Below, piece after piece: positions 25,947 to 36,700 of a stretch of DNA of 64,000 nt. The position numbers and the translations under genes were made by a program. The notes under the pieces are model-generated. The model was not told the DNA's origin. It did not search any database and saw only the letters and a list, made by a program, of their open reading frames with translations. Every line of letters begins with the position of its first letter. Position 1 is the first letter of the stretch. Source of the stretch: Candidatus Thalassarchaeum sp. (GTDB lineage Archaea; Thermoplasmatota; Poseidoniia; Poseidoniales; Thalassarchaeaceae); the NCBI GenBank assembly GCA_016777225.1, contig JADHRW010000006.1, forward strand, positions 1-64,000. Reading direction: 5' to 3'.

Positions 25947-28577
25947 ATGATGCGCCGGCACCTAGCAGTATTTCTTGTTGTTTTATTCTTGATTTCCACT
26001 GCTCAAACGGTTCAATCTAATTCCTCGGGTAAAACAGGAAGTTCATCTTCAGGTTGTACTTGTCATGGTGCTAGTTCATCCATGAGTGTCTCACTAAACG
26101 GGCTTCCATCTTCAGGATATAGTGGAAATACCGCTTACAGCCTTTCATGGGATGGTGGGCCACATATTCCTGGTTCAGGTGGATTCAACATTATTGCAAC
26201 AACTACGAGCGGGCAGGGATACATGGGTACATGGAGTAGTTTAGGCTCTAATGTGAAGCAGGTTGGTAGTGAATTAACACATGACGGGACATCATCTCGT
26301 TCTTGGTCTGCAGTCTGGACATCTCCTTCTTCAGGTTCTGGTACAGTGGTATTCAATCTCGCAGTACTTTATGGAAATGGTAATGGTAATAATAATGGCG
26401 ATAATTGGGACACTGGTTCTTGGAACTTACAGGAAATCTCCGGCAGTACTAATAATCCACCAAATGCTACAAATGTACATTATGTTCCATCAAATCCGAC
26501 TAAGGAAACTGGATTAGGTGTAGAATATGATTTCAATGATGAAGATGGTAATTCTGAACAAGGAACTACAATTCGATGGTTCCGAGATGGCCTACAGATA
26601 GCACAAATTAATGATATGAAGAATGTTCCTGATGTTTGGATTTCAAAGAATCAGCAATGGAGAGTAGAGGTAACCCCTTCTGATGGTGAAGATGATGGTG
26701 AGGTTGTATCATTGAATCCCGTAATAATAGAAAATACAATTCCCATTGCACGCAATCTTGAGTTGGCTCCAGAAGCTCCACTAGATACTGATAATTTAGA
26801 ACTAGATTATGATTATTTTGACTTAGATAGTGACAATCAACAAGATTCTGAAATACGTTGGTATCTTGATGGAGTTAGAATAACAGATCTTGATGATACT
26901 CTTACAGTTTCATCTTTGATGATTCGCTCAGGTGATGAATGGGAGGCACGAATCACACCTAATGATGGGACCTCTTTTGGTTTGACAAAATCTACTGGAA
27001 TAATCATTATTGGTTCATCAAATAATGCCCCTACTGCAAACGCCTATATTTCTCAAGGTTCTAATGCATATACTGATGATAACTTACAAGTCGTAGTCGG
27101 ATGGTTCGATTCAGATGGAGACGACCTTGCTGGAACGGAGATAATTTGGTATCGTGATGGAATACAAATATCGGCATTTAATGATTTAACATGGGTAACT
27201 TCAGATGCAACTTCAAAGGAAGAAGTATGGTATGCTAGTGTTCGAGTATCGGATTCTTTGATTTGGTCAGAATGGGTTAATGCAGACAGTATTACTATAC
27301 TCAATAGTCCTCCTGAAGTGACTTCTATATCCATGATTCCTGAAGGCACTTTAATCGCGAATCAAGATCTTTCTGTTGAATGGGAACATTTTGACTTAGA
27401 TGGAGATTTAGAATCTGGTAGTGAAATTTATTGGTGGGTAAATGGTGAAAGAATCTCCGAATTTGATGGATTAATTACAATATCTTCAGAACATGTATTT
27501 CGCGATCAACATTGGTCTGTAGAAGTAATCCCTCGTGATGGAGACAGTTTAGGTAGCGGAATGACTACTCAATCAAGAGTCATCGAAAATGCTGCGCCTG
27601 AACAACCAATCATCAAATTAGGTGCCGGAATATCTGGTTATTTAGGAGAACCTTCTTCATTTCCAGAGCTTGAAGTTCCTAATTCTCTTGAGTCACTTGT
27701 CTTACTGTCCTCATCTATTGATCCCGATGATGAACCCCTATTTTTTGATGTAGCTTGGTATCGCAATGGATATCAAGTTCCAGATTTAGATGATCAATCA
27801 ATAATTTCATCTGATAGATTAGAACCAGGTCAAGTTTGGCAAGTTACAGTAACAGCTAGAGATCCTTGGGGATTAATCAGTCAAGCTTCAGAAACTGTAA
27901 CAATTTCTAATTTACCACCCATGCCTTTGTGGTCTACAATTCCCGAAGTATCTCTATCAGGATCAATGATAAAATTCGATGGAACATCTTCTTTTGATTC
28001 AGATGGCTCAATCATTAGTTGGTTTTGGCAAATAAATAGTCTATCTTATTCAGGTTCTAATATTGAAGTTCTTCTTGGTGAAGGTACTCATTCTGTTAAA
28101 TTAACAGTTACCGATGATTTAGATTCTTCAGTTACTATACAAGATGTCTTGGTCCTAGGGCCTGTTCCAATGGTTAATTCATTACTCGGAGAAATCAGTG
28201 GAACAGATGTAGAATTGTCATGGATAAGTAATGCAGATGAATATAGAATATATCTTTCTTCATCCCCAACTTTATCTTTAGAAAATATGAAGCTCGTGGA
28301 CGTAACTACTGAAAATAGTTGGAGCCATACTGCCCCAATTGCTTCCGATTTATATTATGCAGTTACCCAGATTATAGATGGGCATGAAATACTTTGGTTA
28401 GAAAATGGAACTAATATGGTTAATATTGATGCATCCGCAGTTAGTAGTTCAGTTGACGATTCACCGACAGGATCTATCACAGTTCTATCTATACCACTGT
28501 CAATAATTTTCCTAATTTTTGCCCTATCAAGTATTATATTAAATCTGCAAATTAGAAAAAGGAGGTCGTTATTATGA
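25947..28577 (+). CDS. Secreted, membrane-anchored Ig/PKD-repeat protein with an N-terminal CxxCH motif
   Basis: An 876-residue surface protein. A signal peptide (about 1-24) is followed by GCTCHG, a CxxCH heme-c attachment motif at residues 37-40, in a Gly/Ser-rich module to about 165 that resembles the choice-of-anchor V/reeler-like domain. Four to five repeats of about 95 residues follow (170-660), each with a W-Y/F-x-D/N-G-x-x-I core and an Asp-rich loop, then a PKD-like domain (SFDSDGSIISWFWQI), an Fn3-like domain (ELSWISNADEYRIYLS) and a C-terminal membrane helix (about 845-868) with basic tail. If heme is bound, this would be a single-heme surface electron carrier; CxxCH alone is not proof. 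Its stop overlaps the next start (ATGA). Confidence 0.75.
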   Translation: MMRRHLAVFLVVLFLISTAQTVQSNSSGKTGSSSSGCTCHGASSSMSVSLNGLPSSGYSGNTAYSLSWDGGPHIPGSGGFNIIATTTSGQGYMGTWSSLGSNVKQVGSELTHDGTSSRSWSAVWTSPSSGSGTVVFNLAVLYGNGNGNNNGDNWDTGSWNLQEISGSTNNPPNATNVHYVPSNPTKETGLGVEYDFNDEDGNSEQGTTIRWFRDGLQIAQINDMKNVPDVWISKNQQWRVEVTPSDGEDDGEVVSLNPVIIENTIPIARNLELAPEAPLDTDNLELDYDYFDLDSDNQQDSEIRWYLDGVRITDLDDTLTVSSLMIRSGDEWEARITPNDGTSFGLTKSTGIIIIGSSNNAPTANAYISQGSNAYTDDNLQVVVGWFDSDGDDLAGTEIIWYRDGIQISAFNDLTWVTSDATSKEEVWYASVRVSDSLIWSEWVNADSITILNSPPEVTSISMIPEGTLIANQDLSVEWEHFDLDGDLESGSEIYWWVNGERISEFDGLITISSEHVFRDQHWSVEVIPRDGDSLGSGMTTQSRVIENAAPEQPIIKLGAGISGYLGEPSSFPELEVPNSLESLVLLSSSIDPDDEPLFFDVAWYRNGYQVPDLDDQSIISSDRLEPGQVWQVTVTARDPWGLISQASETVTISNLPPMPLWSTIPEVSLSGSMIKFDGTSSFDSDGSIISWFWQINSLSYSGSNIEVLLGEGTHSVKLTVTDDLDSSVTIQDVLVLGPVPMVNSLLGEISGTDVELSWISNADEYRIYLSSSPTLSLENMKLVDVTTENSWSHTAPIASDLYYAVTQIIDGHEILWLENGTNMVNIDASAVSSSVDDSPTGSITVLSIPLSIIFLIFALSSIILNLQIRKRRSLL

Positions 28578-29698
28578 AATCTAGAATTTTAGTTCTCAGT
28601 TTAATTCTAACTTTACTTTTAGCAACTTCTTCAGGTGTCGCAAATCCTGGAGGGAAAGGAGATAGTAACAGAGACTACACCTGTGGTGGTTCTTGTCATG
28701 GTGACCCGAGCCTTTCTTCGCCTTCATCAGCAATTATTGATGTAGATATTCCATCTACTGTTTATTCTAGTACAACTGCTGAAGTATCTGTGTCCATTAG
28801 TAATTTAGATACATCCGATAATGGCTTAGTTGGTATATTCTTACTTGGTTCCAAGAATGGAAATAGCGACCATCCAGAGGACTATGGATGGGCTATAATA
28901 CAAGATCCAAATGGGGGTTCGTCAAATTATATTGAAGCAGTATCTTCAGATAATCAAGTGACAGTTAGTTGGGTTCTATTAGTTCCAGATGATTTAGGAA
29001 CAAAGGAAATTTATGTTTCAATACAACATGGTAGTTACTATAATCATAATAATAAGGCATTTATTGGTGAAACTGACGCTATAGTCGTAAATATTGAGCC
29101 TATTCCAGAAAACTATCCAACTCTTGCTGAAGGTTGGACGTCTCCCGAAGAAAGAATCTCAGGAGATTCATCGCCCATTACAATTAGAACTGTTAATACT
29201 GAGTCTCTTACTGTTTATTGGAGACTCTCGGGTGAGACGAGTTCTCATGAAGCAACTGTAGATATGGTAGCTGACCAAGAATGGGAAGTATCACTCCCAG
29301 CAACTCTTGGAGATACAAGGATTGAATATCAGATAATTGCATCAATGGATGAATTCAGTAATCAGATGCCATGGTTATCTATCGGCACTTCTGAACCATA
29401 TTTTGATGGTACATCTTTAGGCGCTAAACTACAATCCGTTGCTTTCATACTAATAATTCTTGGATTTATGCTTTCATTACAAACTTGGTTTGCACCGAGA
29501 GGAGTTAAGAAATCAATAGATCATACAACTGTGGTTGAGGAATCAATTGTCAGTAAAAAGACAGAGGAGTCTACTTCTGAACCAGATAGTGATTATTGGT
29601 CTAGATTAATAAAATCTGATGATAATCCGGGTTGGTTATGGGACCCAGTTGAAAATGAATGGGTTGCTGACCCGAATCTTTCAGGAGGCGAGCAGTAA
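28574..29698 (+). CDS. Secreted, membrane-anchored protein with a CxxxCH heme-like motif
   Basis: A 374-residue protein. The signal peptide (about 1-23) is followed by DYTCGGSCHGD, a C-x3-C-H variant of the heme-c motif at residues 37-42, close to the place of CxxCH in the upstream protein. A beta-rich extracellular region follows (about 50-280), containing GWAIIQDPNGGSS and a second Ig-like domain, then a membrane helix (about 285-305) and a cytosolic acidic tail with a WLWDPVENEWV segment near the C-terminus. It overlaps both neighbours (ATGA, TAATG), so all three genes form one coupled unit. The two paralogous N-termini suggest paired carriers; heme attachment to the x3 spacing is uncertain. 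Confidence 0.72.
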   Translation: MKSRILVLSLILTLLLATSSGVANPGGKGDSNRDYTCGGSCHGDPSLSSPSSAIIDVDIPSTVYSSTTAEVSVSISNLDTSDNGLVGIFLLGSKNGNSDHPEDYGWAIIQDPNGGSSNYIEAVSSDNQVTVSWVLLVPDDLGTKEIYVSIQHGSYYNHNNKAFIGETDAIVVNIEPIPENYPTLAEGWTSPEERISGDSSPITIRTVNTESLTVYWRLSGETSSHEATVDMVADQEWEVSLPATLGDTRIEYQIIASMDEFSNQMPWLSIGTSEPYFDGTSLGAKLQSVAFILIILGFMLSLQTWFAPRGVKKSIDHTTVVEESIVSKKTEESTSEPDSDYWSRLIKSDDNPGWLWDPVENEWVADPNLSGGEQ

Positions 29699-30261
29699 TG
29701 TATGCAGTAACATTCCATCATATGGTGGTAGGACTTGCAGCTGGTTCGGGTACTCTGATGGGAATCTGTGCATTTTTGGCATGGCTGGCTTCATATATAT
29801 CTAATCTTAAATCTTCTAAATCAACTTTAGATAAGGCGTCTTATGCTGCCTCAATTCTTACCTTGATTACTCTTCCTTTAGCTATGCTTTCCGGATACTA
29901 TTCTGTTTCAGATCCATCAGGAAGTGCTATATTATACAATAAATTTATTTTCTCAGGAATTGCAATTGGCTTTACCTTATCCTACATTATTGGGAGAAGA
30001 AGATTTGGCTCTGATATGTGGAATCATTCTGCCTTGGCTAATATACAGATGTTATCTGCTTTATTCGGTTTAACAGCGATTATGATTTTAGGATCTATTG
30101 GCTCAAAAATAACACTGGGTGAATCTACTCTTGATATCTTTCCATTTTGGCCCGAATTTATGAATTCAATTGTCATCAATCAATGGATTAGTTTATCTCT
30201 TCTCTTGATAGGACTAACATCAGTAATATTTTCATTTAGAATTGTAGATTCATCAGCATGA
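29698..30261 (+). CDS. Small multi-pass membrane protein of the heme-motif operon
   Basis: A 187-residue protein with five predicted membrane helices. The first helix begins with FHHMVVGLAAGSG (His7, His8), and His111 lies near the start of a later helix in MWNHSALANIQ. Such histidines at helix ends could ligate b-type heme or bind quinol, as in small cytochrome-b561-like or DUF2231-like proteins, but I cannot assign a family. Its ATG overlaps the stop of the upstream gene. If it is a membrane cytochrome b, the operon would link the quinone pool to external single-heme domains; this is inference. Confidence 0.6.
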   Translation: MYAVTFHHMVVGLAAGSGTLMGICAFLAWLASYISNLKSSKSTLDKASYAASILTLITLPLAMLSGYYSVSDPSGSAILYNKFIFSGIAIGFTLSYIIGRRRFGSDMWNHSALANIQMLSALFGLTAIMILGSIGSKITLGESTLDIFPFWPEFMNSIVINQWISLSLLLIGLTSVIFSFRIVDSSA

Positions 30262-30268
30262 TGTCACT

Positions 30269-31480
30269 TCAACAAAAGTTATTGTATATTTGGAATATTC
30301 TTTCTGCATGTTTTTCGCAACTTAAATCTAGTGAATGAATTCTTTCTTTTCCTGCTTTTGACCAGTTAATTCGTAGATTTTTATCTTTGACTTGTTCTAA
30401 AGCATCCCGCCATTCATTTGAATTAGTTCTAGGAATTAATCTTCCATTTTCATTATCAATAATTGTATCAAGAAATCCTCCTTCATTGACGAAGATAGCT
30501 GGTATGCCTATTGAGAATGCTTCAATGGGAGTCAGTCCAAAAGGTTCTCCATGAGCCATACTAATACTTGCTCTCGCACCTCTCAATAGTCCAGATAAAT
30601 CATTTTGAGATAATCTCGGTGCAAACCAAACTTCTACATTACAAGATTTAGCATGTGAAATGAGTTTATCGATATCATCAATATCACCTCCCCCTACATG
30701 AGCCATCGAAATTCCACTATTTTCAAGCATAGAGATGGTTTCCCAAGTTCCTTTAGCCCAACTTGCTCGGCCAATATTGACAACATAAGGCTTTGAAATT
30801 TCAGTAAATATCTTCTTTTCATTTTCTTGAGGTTCTGGTGAAAATTCTTCTGAAGATATACTTGGCCATAATAATTCTGCTTCAATATTATAAATTTCTT
30901 TTATTCTAGAAACCGTATATGCCGAATTACCACTAATTAGTGACCTTTCTCTAGATGAAAACTTTTTGATATTAGTAATATCTCTTTTTCTTGCTCTAGA
31001 TAATAGAGTGTTTGTCAATCCAAGATTTCTCTTTGGTTTACCATTTATTTTTCTATGCAGTATATCTTCATGTAAACCTCGATGCGGCTCTAAAAGGTGT
31101 AAATGAGTTGGTATTGATTCTGGGATTAATTCAACTAATGATAGAGACCCATCTCCGCTAATGATGTGTATCATATCGGAACCTAATATTGCTTCATTTA
31201 GTCCATCAGTTTCTTTCCAAGATTTCATACTTGACTCTATGGAAGAGTCTCTAATTATAGATACTGGATCTTTTGGAATTTTCCAGTTTTCTTTAGGTTT
31301 CATTAATGGAATTCTTAACTTTTTACATAACATTTCTAACTCAGATACTGTATCTAAAGTTGCTACTTTAATTGAGAATAATTTTGCGAGATATGGTAGA
31401 TTTCTTAGAATATCTCGTTCCGCCCCGCCCATTGACGAAAAACTTCCTTTAACTACCAGAAGTTGAGGTTTTGCGTCCAT
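30269..31480 (-). CDS. Glycosyltransferase family 4-like protein
   Basis: GT-B glycosyltransferase, probably cytosolic or membrane-associated, adding sugar to surface glycans or lipids. The N-domain opens with LLVVKGSFSSMGGAERDILR, the Gly-Gly-Ala-Glu loop typical of GT4. The C-domain has VVNIGRASWAKGTWETISML and MAHGEPFGLTPIEAFSIGIP, where the Glu and the E-x7-E segment contact the sugar nucleotide. I chose the ATG at 31480; an in-frame ATG at 31504 is possible, and longer versions collide with the divergent gene. The donor sugar is unknown. It converges on the heme-motif operon. Confidence 0.8.
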   Translation of the reverse strand: MDAKPQLLVVKGSFSSMGGAERDILRNLPYLAKLFSIKVATLDTVSELEMLCKKLRIPLMKPKENWKIPKDPVSIIRDSSIESSMKSWKETDGLNEAILGSDMIHIISGDGSLSLVELIPESIPTHLHLLEPHRGLHEDILHRKINGKPKRNLGLTNTLLSRARKRDITNIKKFSSRERSLISGNSAYTVSRIKEIYNIEAELLWPSISSEEFSPEPQENEKKIFTEISKPYVVNIGRASWAKGTWETISMLENSGISMAHVGGGDIDDIDKLISHAKSCNVEVWFAPRLSQNDLSGLLRGARASISMAHGEPFGLTPIEAFSIGIPAIFVNEGGFLDTIIDNENGRLIPRTNSNEWRDALEQVKDKNLRINWSKAGKERIHSLDLSCEKHAERIFQIYNNFC

Positions 31481-31545
31481 ACCACGCCCCGCATAACTCG
31501 ACATCTGACACTCCATCTCCCGTTCTCGTTTAAGGCAGATACGCT

Positions 31546-32640
31546 GTGACGTGTATCGTGGTAAGACGCGTTTTACTTGCTCGCGGAGGTAATTTAAACT
31601 CCAATACTGGCCTTGGTCGCGCTCACCTAGCAGTCGTTTCTTTGTTAGAAAAAACACTTGTTAAAGATTGGACTAAAGCCGGTATTATCGAGCATCCAGT
31701 CAAAACACAGATAGTTTCTAGAGTTTGGAACAGATGGTATAAGCATCCTGCATTAGTTGAATCTCAAACTAATTCATCTACAGCTGATTTATTGCATATC
31801 ACTGATCAAGAACAGGCACACTTAGTGCCAAAAAATAGTTCAATCCCCGTAGCAGTAACTGTACATGATTTATTTCATATTAAACCAAGAAATATTAACG
31901 TTGAAGACATGTCAATTAAAGTTGGAAATGCGAATCCAAATTTCATTAGAAAGATGGATATTAAAAAATTAAAAAATGGCTTACAGAGAGCTGATTTGCT
32001 GATTTGCATATCTGAATCAACTCGTCAAGAAGTAAAGCATCTTTTCCCAGGAAAATTAACTGCTTTAGTTAGGCACCAAGTAGACGTTGATTATTGGAAT
32101 CCTGATACAAATCCGCAGCCATTAGATATTATTTCTGAATTTTATGATGCCAAAAAATGCTTATTGATTACTGTAGGAAGTAATGAACCTAGGAAAAGAT
32201 TGAATTTAGTAAATACAATAATTTCTTGTTTACCATCTGAAGTGTCTAGTGAAATAAATATAGTAAATATTGGTAGTGAAATAAAACTTACAGATGAACA
32301 ATTAGTCGCAGCATTTCAGTATGCAGATGCATTAATTTTTCCTAGTGTATCAGAAGGTTTTGGATACCCACCTGCTGAAGCAATGGCAGCAGGTTGCCGT
32401 GTTATAGCCTCAGATTCAGCTGCTCACAATGAAATAATACCCAAAAACCATCTTCTTCCAGTTGATGAACTAAGAGCTTGGGTTGATGCAGTTGAAAGGG
32501 TCCATGCAGATTGGAAAAGGAATGGAGGAGAACCTCGTAAACCTAATCTCAATTTAATTAATCATGTTAGGAATATATTGAGTCCAGAAACTCATGGTGT
32601 TGCTCTATCTAATGCTTATGACTTACTTTTTGAAGAATAG
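31546..32640 (+). CDS. Glycosyltransferase family 4
   Basis: GT-B glycosyltransferase of 364 residues. VAVTVHDLFHIKPRN ends the N-domain, ICISESTRQEVKHLFPGK is the linker region, and the C-domain carries VGSNEPRKRLNL and FPSVSEGFGYPPAEAMAAGC with the family's E-G-F-G-x-P-x-x-E-A-M-A-A-G donor-binding motif. The start is a GTG at 31546; a second GTG at 31558 is equally possible because the first residues carry no family pattern. It is divergent from another GT4 gene with a 65-bp gap, and a DUF2237 gene follows after 11 bp. It probably modifies surface proteins or lipids. Confidence 0.85.
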   Translation: MTCIVVRRVLLARGGNLNSNTGLGRAHLAVVSLLEKTLVKDWTKAGIIEHPVKTQIVSRVWNRWYKHPALVESQTNSSTADLLHITDQEQAHLVPKNSSIPVAVTVHDLFHIKPRNINVEDMSIKVGNANPNFIRKMDIKKLKNGLQRADLLICISESTRQEVKHLFPGKLTALVRHQVDVDYWNPDTNPQPLDIISEFYDAKKCLLITVGSNEPRKRLNLVNTIISCLPSEVSSEINIVNIGSEIKLTDEQLVAAFQYADALIFPSVSEGFGYPPAEAMAAGCRVIASDSAAHNEIIPKNHLLPVDELRAWVDAVERVHADWKRNGGEPRKPNLNLINHVRNILSPETHGVALSNAYDLLFEE

Positions 32641-32651
32641 GAGATTTACAT

Positions 32652-33014
32652 ATGTTACCATCATTTAATGTGCTCGGAGAAGAATTACAACAATGCTCAA
32701 TCGATCCTTTAACAGGATGGTTCAGAGACGGGTGCTGCAATACTGATAGGAATGATAGGAGCCTACATACCGTTTGTTGCATTGTAAGTAAAGAATTTCT
32801 TGAATTTGCCTTATCTAGGGGCAATAATCTGATAACTCCTGCCCCTCAGTTTAACTTTCCTGGATTAAAACCGGGGGATAGGTGGTGTGTTTGTGCTCAG
32901 ACTTGGCAAGATGCTTACGAGTTAGGAATTGCATGCCCTGTTGTTCTAGAATCTACACATGAAGAAACATTACAGATTGTCTCAATCTCATCGTTAAAGG
33001 AATTAGCACAATAA
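32652..33014 (+). CDS. DUF2237 family protein
   Basis: A 120-residue soluble protein matching DUF2237: NVLGEELQQCSIDPLTGWFR, DGCCNTDRNDRSLHTVCCIV, then FNFPGLKPGDRWCVCAQTWQ and PVVLESTHEETL. The five to seven conserved cysteines (CCNT, VCC, CVCA) are characteristic and may bind metal or form a redox centre. Function of the family is not known to me. An AGGAG lies 11 nt before the ATG, and the gene follows the glycosyltransferase by 11 bp. Confidence 0.9.
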   Translation: MLPSFNVLGEELQQCSIDPLTGWFRDGCCNTDRNDRSLHTVCCIVSKEFLEFALSRGNNLITPAPQFNFPGLKPGDRWCVCAQTWQDAYELGIACPVVLESTHEETLQIVSISSLKELAQ

Positions 33015-33052
33015 AAACTGTATGTATCATCTATACCATAATTTTTAAGGCA

Positions 33053-33775
33053 ATGCTAAACGCAAACCGCATGCTTTATGTCGATGATCTAAGGAAAGGT
33101 TTCGGCTCAGGTCGTAGAAGGCTTGAAGTTCTTAAGGGAATAAATCTCAAAGTCGAAAAAGGAGAATTAGTCAGTTTAATGGGTCCTAGTGGCTGTGGTA
33201 AGAGTACTTTATTGAATATTATAGGTGGATTACTGGAAGCTGATTCAGGAAAAATTAATCTTGAATCTTTTGAATATGGGACTAAATCTCCTAGTAAAGT
33301 AGTAGATGTTCGTCGAAAAGGAGTTGGTTGGATATTCCAAGATTTTCATCTTGTAGAAAGGTTGACTGCTCTTGATAATGTAATATTCAGTTTAGAATTA
33401 TCTGGTGTTCCAACTTCTGAAGCAGAAACTAGGGCACGTGATGCACTCGAGAGAGTAGGGCTTGCGGATAGAATGAATTTCATACCTGATCAATTATCGG
33501 GTGGTCAACAACAGAGAGTTGCAGTTGCACGTGCGATTTCCGGATCTAGATCATTGATACTCGCAGATGAGCCAACGGGTAATCTCGATGTAAAAAGTGC
33601 ACAAGAAATAATTCATCTTTTTCAGGACCTCTGTCGTGAAGATGGGATCTCAATTCTGATGGTTACTCATGATCCTCTGCAAGCATCTATGGCAGATAGA
33701 ATGCTACTTCTGAAAAATGGAACTACAGCAGCCTCTGATATCCGTTCTGCTTGGGGCATTGAGGAGGTGAATTAA
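33053..33775 (+). CDS. ABC transporter ATPase, LolD/MacB type
   Basis: Energises an FtsX-type permease. The 240-residue nucleotide-binding domain has Walker A GPSGCGKST at about 44-52, the Q-loop in WIFQDFHLVERLTALDN, signature LSGGQQQRVAVARAISGSR, Walker B LILADEPTGNLD and H-loop MVTHDPLQA. Its stop overlaps the permease start (TAATG), with SD-like GAGGTGA just before. It belongs to the MacB/LolD clade, used for lipoprotein release, peptide efflux or transenvelope signalling. Confidence 0.95.
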   Translation: MLNANRMLYVDDLRKGFGSGRRRLEVLKGINLKVEKGELVSLMGPSGCGKSTLLNIIGGLLEADSGKINLESFEYGTKSPSKVVDVRRKGVGWIFQDFHLVERLTALDNVIFSLELSGVPTSEAETRARDALERVGLADRMNFIPDQLSGGQQQRVAVARAISGSRSLILADEPTGNLDVKSAQEIIHLFQDLCREDGISILMVTHDPLQASMADRMLLLKNGTTAASDIRSAWGIEEVN

Positions 33776-36700
33776 TGAATATTAGTACAATGTTTTCAGA
33801 AGTAGTTCCTACAATGATTATTGCATGGTTAGGTGTGATATTCACTATCATTGCAATTACTTTTTCTAAGAAAATTAGACATCTTATTTTTGTTCTAATT
33901 AAACCATTAATACAGCCGAAGCAAGTCAATCGATTAGATAGTAAAGAATTTTCCTTTAATGAATTCGTAAGTAATTGGTATGAATCATTTCGTTCAACAT
34001 GGTTAGCTGCTCCCAATAACATACGTTTGGCAATTCAGAGTGCCTGGAGGGGTAGAGAGAGAGGGTTAGCAATATTTGCAGGAGTATTCCTTGCTTCTCT
34101 TGTAATGACTACTGTTTTAGGATACGCCGTAGGTCTCAATCAAACATTCTTTCAAGCCTCGCTTGGAAATGATGTATTCGATGCAAAGATAGATTTCCAA
34201 GAAGATCCAACAGGGAATTGGGAAGGTCGCACTAATGATTCATCTGTATGGGAATCGTTTTGTGAAGACCTTACTGATAGAGATGAATTCTCTGACTGTG
34301 GTCTTGTTTTCGGACGTCAAGGAATACGGATTAACGGATTTTTTGATTCTGATTTCGCCAATCCTCAACCATTGAATGTTGAGGCAATAAATAGCACAAC
34401 ATCTGATTGGTCAAATGTGACTTGGGATTATACTGAAGCATCTGAAAATGGTCCTCCAATTAACGATCAACGCACAATAAGGTTCTATGGTGATGGTATT
34501 TGGGATGGTGAACTTGGAGAGAGACATTCTGATTCTATAATATTCGGAGAATGGCCATCTACTGCGCTTGACGCTGAAACTAATAGATCAGTCGTTTTAC
34601 CATCTAAAATAGCAAGTGCAGCGAGTATAGACATAAATGGGAAGATAGATAGTCTAACATTTTCTTATGTAATAGAAACCTATGAGGTCCGTGATGCGAT
34701 AGAGGCATATGATGAATGTATTACACAGAAGAATCTCACTCTAGATCCTAATTATGAGGTTGAAAGGTTATTTTGTAAAGATACAATAACAGTAACTAAC
34801 CTTACACTTGCCGCAATTTATGAAGAGAGTTTTGGAAATCCTACATTACTCTTTAATCCCGTAATGGTTACAGATTCAGTACTTACCGATGAGCAGAAAA
34901 CAATTCTTATGCAGAATGATCATGGATACCTTGGTGTATCTGTTGACCGAACCGTGCTCCCAACATCTTCAACCCGTGCAGCAACAACTTGGCTTAGTAA
35001 CTTGCAAGCAAATTTAGAATCAACAGAAGGCTTAGTTCCCGTATATGATGATAATGGGACTGAAATAGGTAATGAAAAATCTTCAGTGCCGCGCTATTAT
35101 GAGGTTGATAGTGAATCTGGTACCATACTCATCTCTGTAGAATATGTAGACCTAATATCTGGCTCAATAACTTTCCTCAATATTTTCTTGGGTATAATAC
35201 AGGTATTCGATTATATTCTAGTAATACCGATAATAGCACTTTCATTTGTTGTATTACTTTATGGTCTACAACTTTCTTTAGAGCAGAGAAGAAGAGAAGT
35301 GGCTATTCATAGAGTAATTGGAGGTACTGAAGAAAACTTGTCTAGGATGATGATGATTGAAGTCTTTGCAATTGGAACAGTTGCTTGGGCATTGGGTTTC
35401 CTTTTTGCCACCGGTGCTGTTGAAATAGTTCTCAGAGCAGTTGGTTTCCTCAGATTTACTGAAGAAGGAGAATTCAATGTCAACCCTATTCTAAGCGTCG
35501 TTTCAACAATATTAGTAGGTCTATTAACAATTGGCGTAGCTCACTGGAGAGGATCTGAAACAACTAGAAAATTCCTAAGTATGGAAATAGATGAGGGTGT
35601 AAGAAGAGTTAGTCGTGAGAGAGAACCATATTATCTTCTTCATTGGATTACTTTCCTTATTGGTATTCTCGCCTTTATAGAAAGTTGGATTCAATCTAAT
35701 GGCGGATATGGGCCATGGGACAGTAGAGGAATAATTACTAATTTCATCCTAAATGCAGTTCTTCTTCTATTAGGGCCATTTTTCCTATGGATAGGCGGTG
35801 CTCTTGTTCTTTCTAGAATCGGAGCCGCAGGTCCTCAAATTTTGAATCGTTTGTTTGGATGGTCACCAGCAATTTCTGATATTCGCAGGGGTCTAAGTGG
35901 TTCTGGTTCGAGTTCTTCTGTAAGTCGTTTGTCATTGATTCTTCTACTAACTCTATCGATAGTAACTCTGGCTGCGGTACAAGGCCATACGGGTACAATG
36001 GTCGATGAAAGAACAACTAGTGCTCAGAATGGTGCTGATCTAATGGTTCAGTTTGATAGTTCATTAACTGAAGAACAGGCTAGGAATCAAATTATGCTTT
36101 CAATAGATTCTATCGGTGATAACGATATCAATGATATATCTTCAATGACTTCCGTAGCTAGGACACTGACTCAGACGAAAGATGAAGGAATTATGTTACT
36201 AACTTGGGTTGTATTTGATGGTCATCAAGATACGTTACATTGGGATTCTCAGGCAATCCCTGGAAATGATATTGACGATATATCTGACACATGGCGTGTT
36301 GGTGGATACACTGCTGGTTCTGCTGCTCGTGAATCTTTAGACTTCCCGTTAAATGGTGAATCACTCACATTACAATATACTACATATGAATTAAATGAAC
36401 TCGGACTTCCAGTTGAAACAGGAACTACTGAATCTATTGTAAATTATGCTGGTCGTCATCAATGGGTACCTGGAATTACCTCAATTGAGTCATCCTCAGT
36501 AATAGTAATTGGTGAGAGCTCCTATAGAGAATTAGTCGGTGATCAAATCGTTGATTCGCATACATCTTCAATATGGATGTTTGAGTTCTGTAATCAGTTA
36601 GAATCAGACTGTGCGAAAGCATTGGAACTTTTGAGTGCTGACATTAAGAGTAACAGTGGGGTTATTTCAGCATCTGATTGGTCTACTGCTCATGAAGCGA

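Noticed and set aside
26135-26356. Open frame opposite the CxxCH surface protein gene
   Set aside because: It mirrors the low-complexity coding of the real gene and has no sensible start context.
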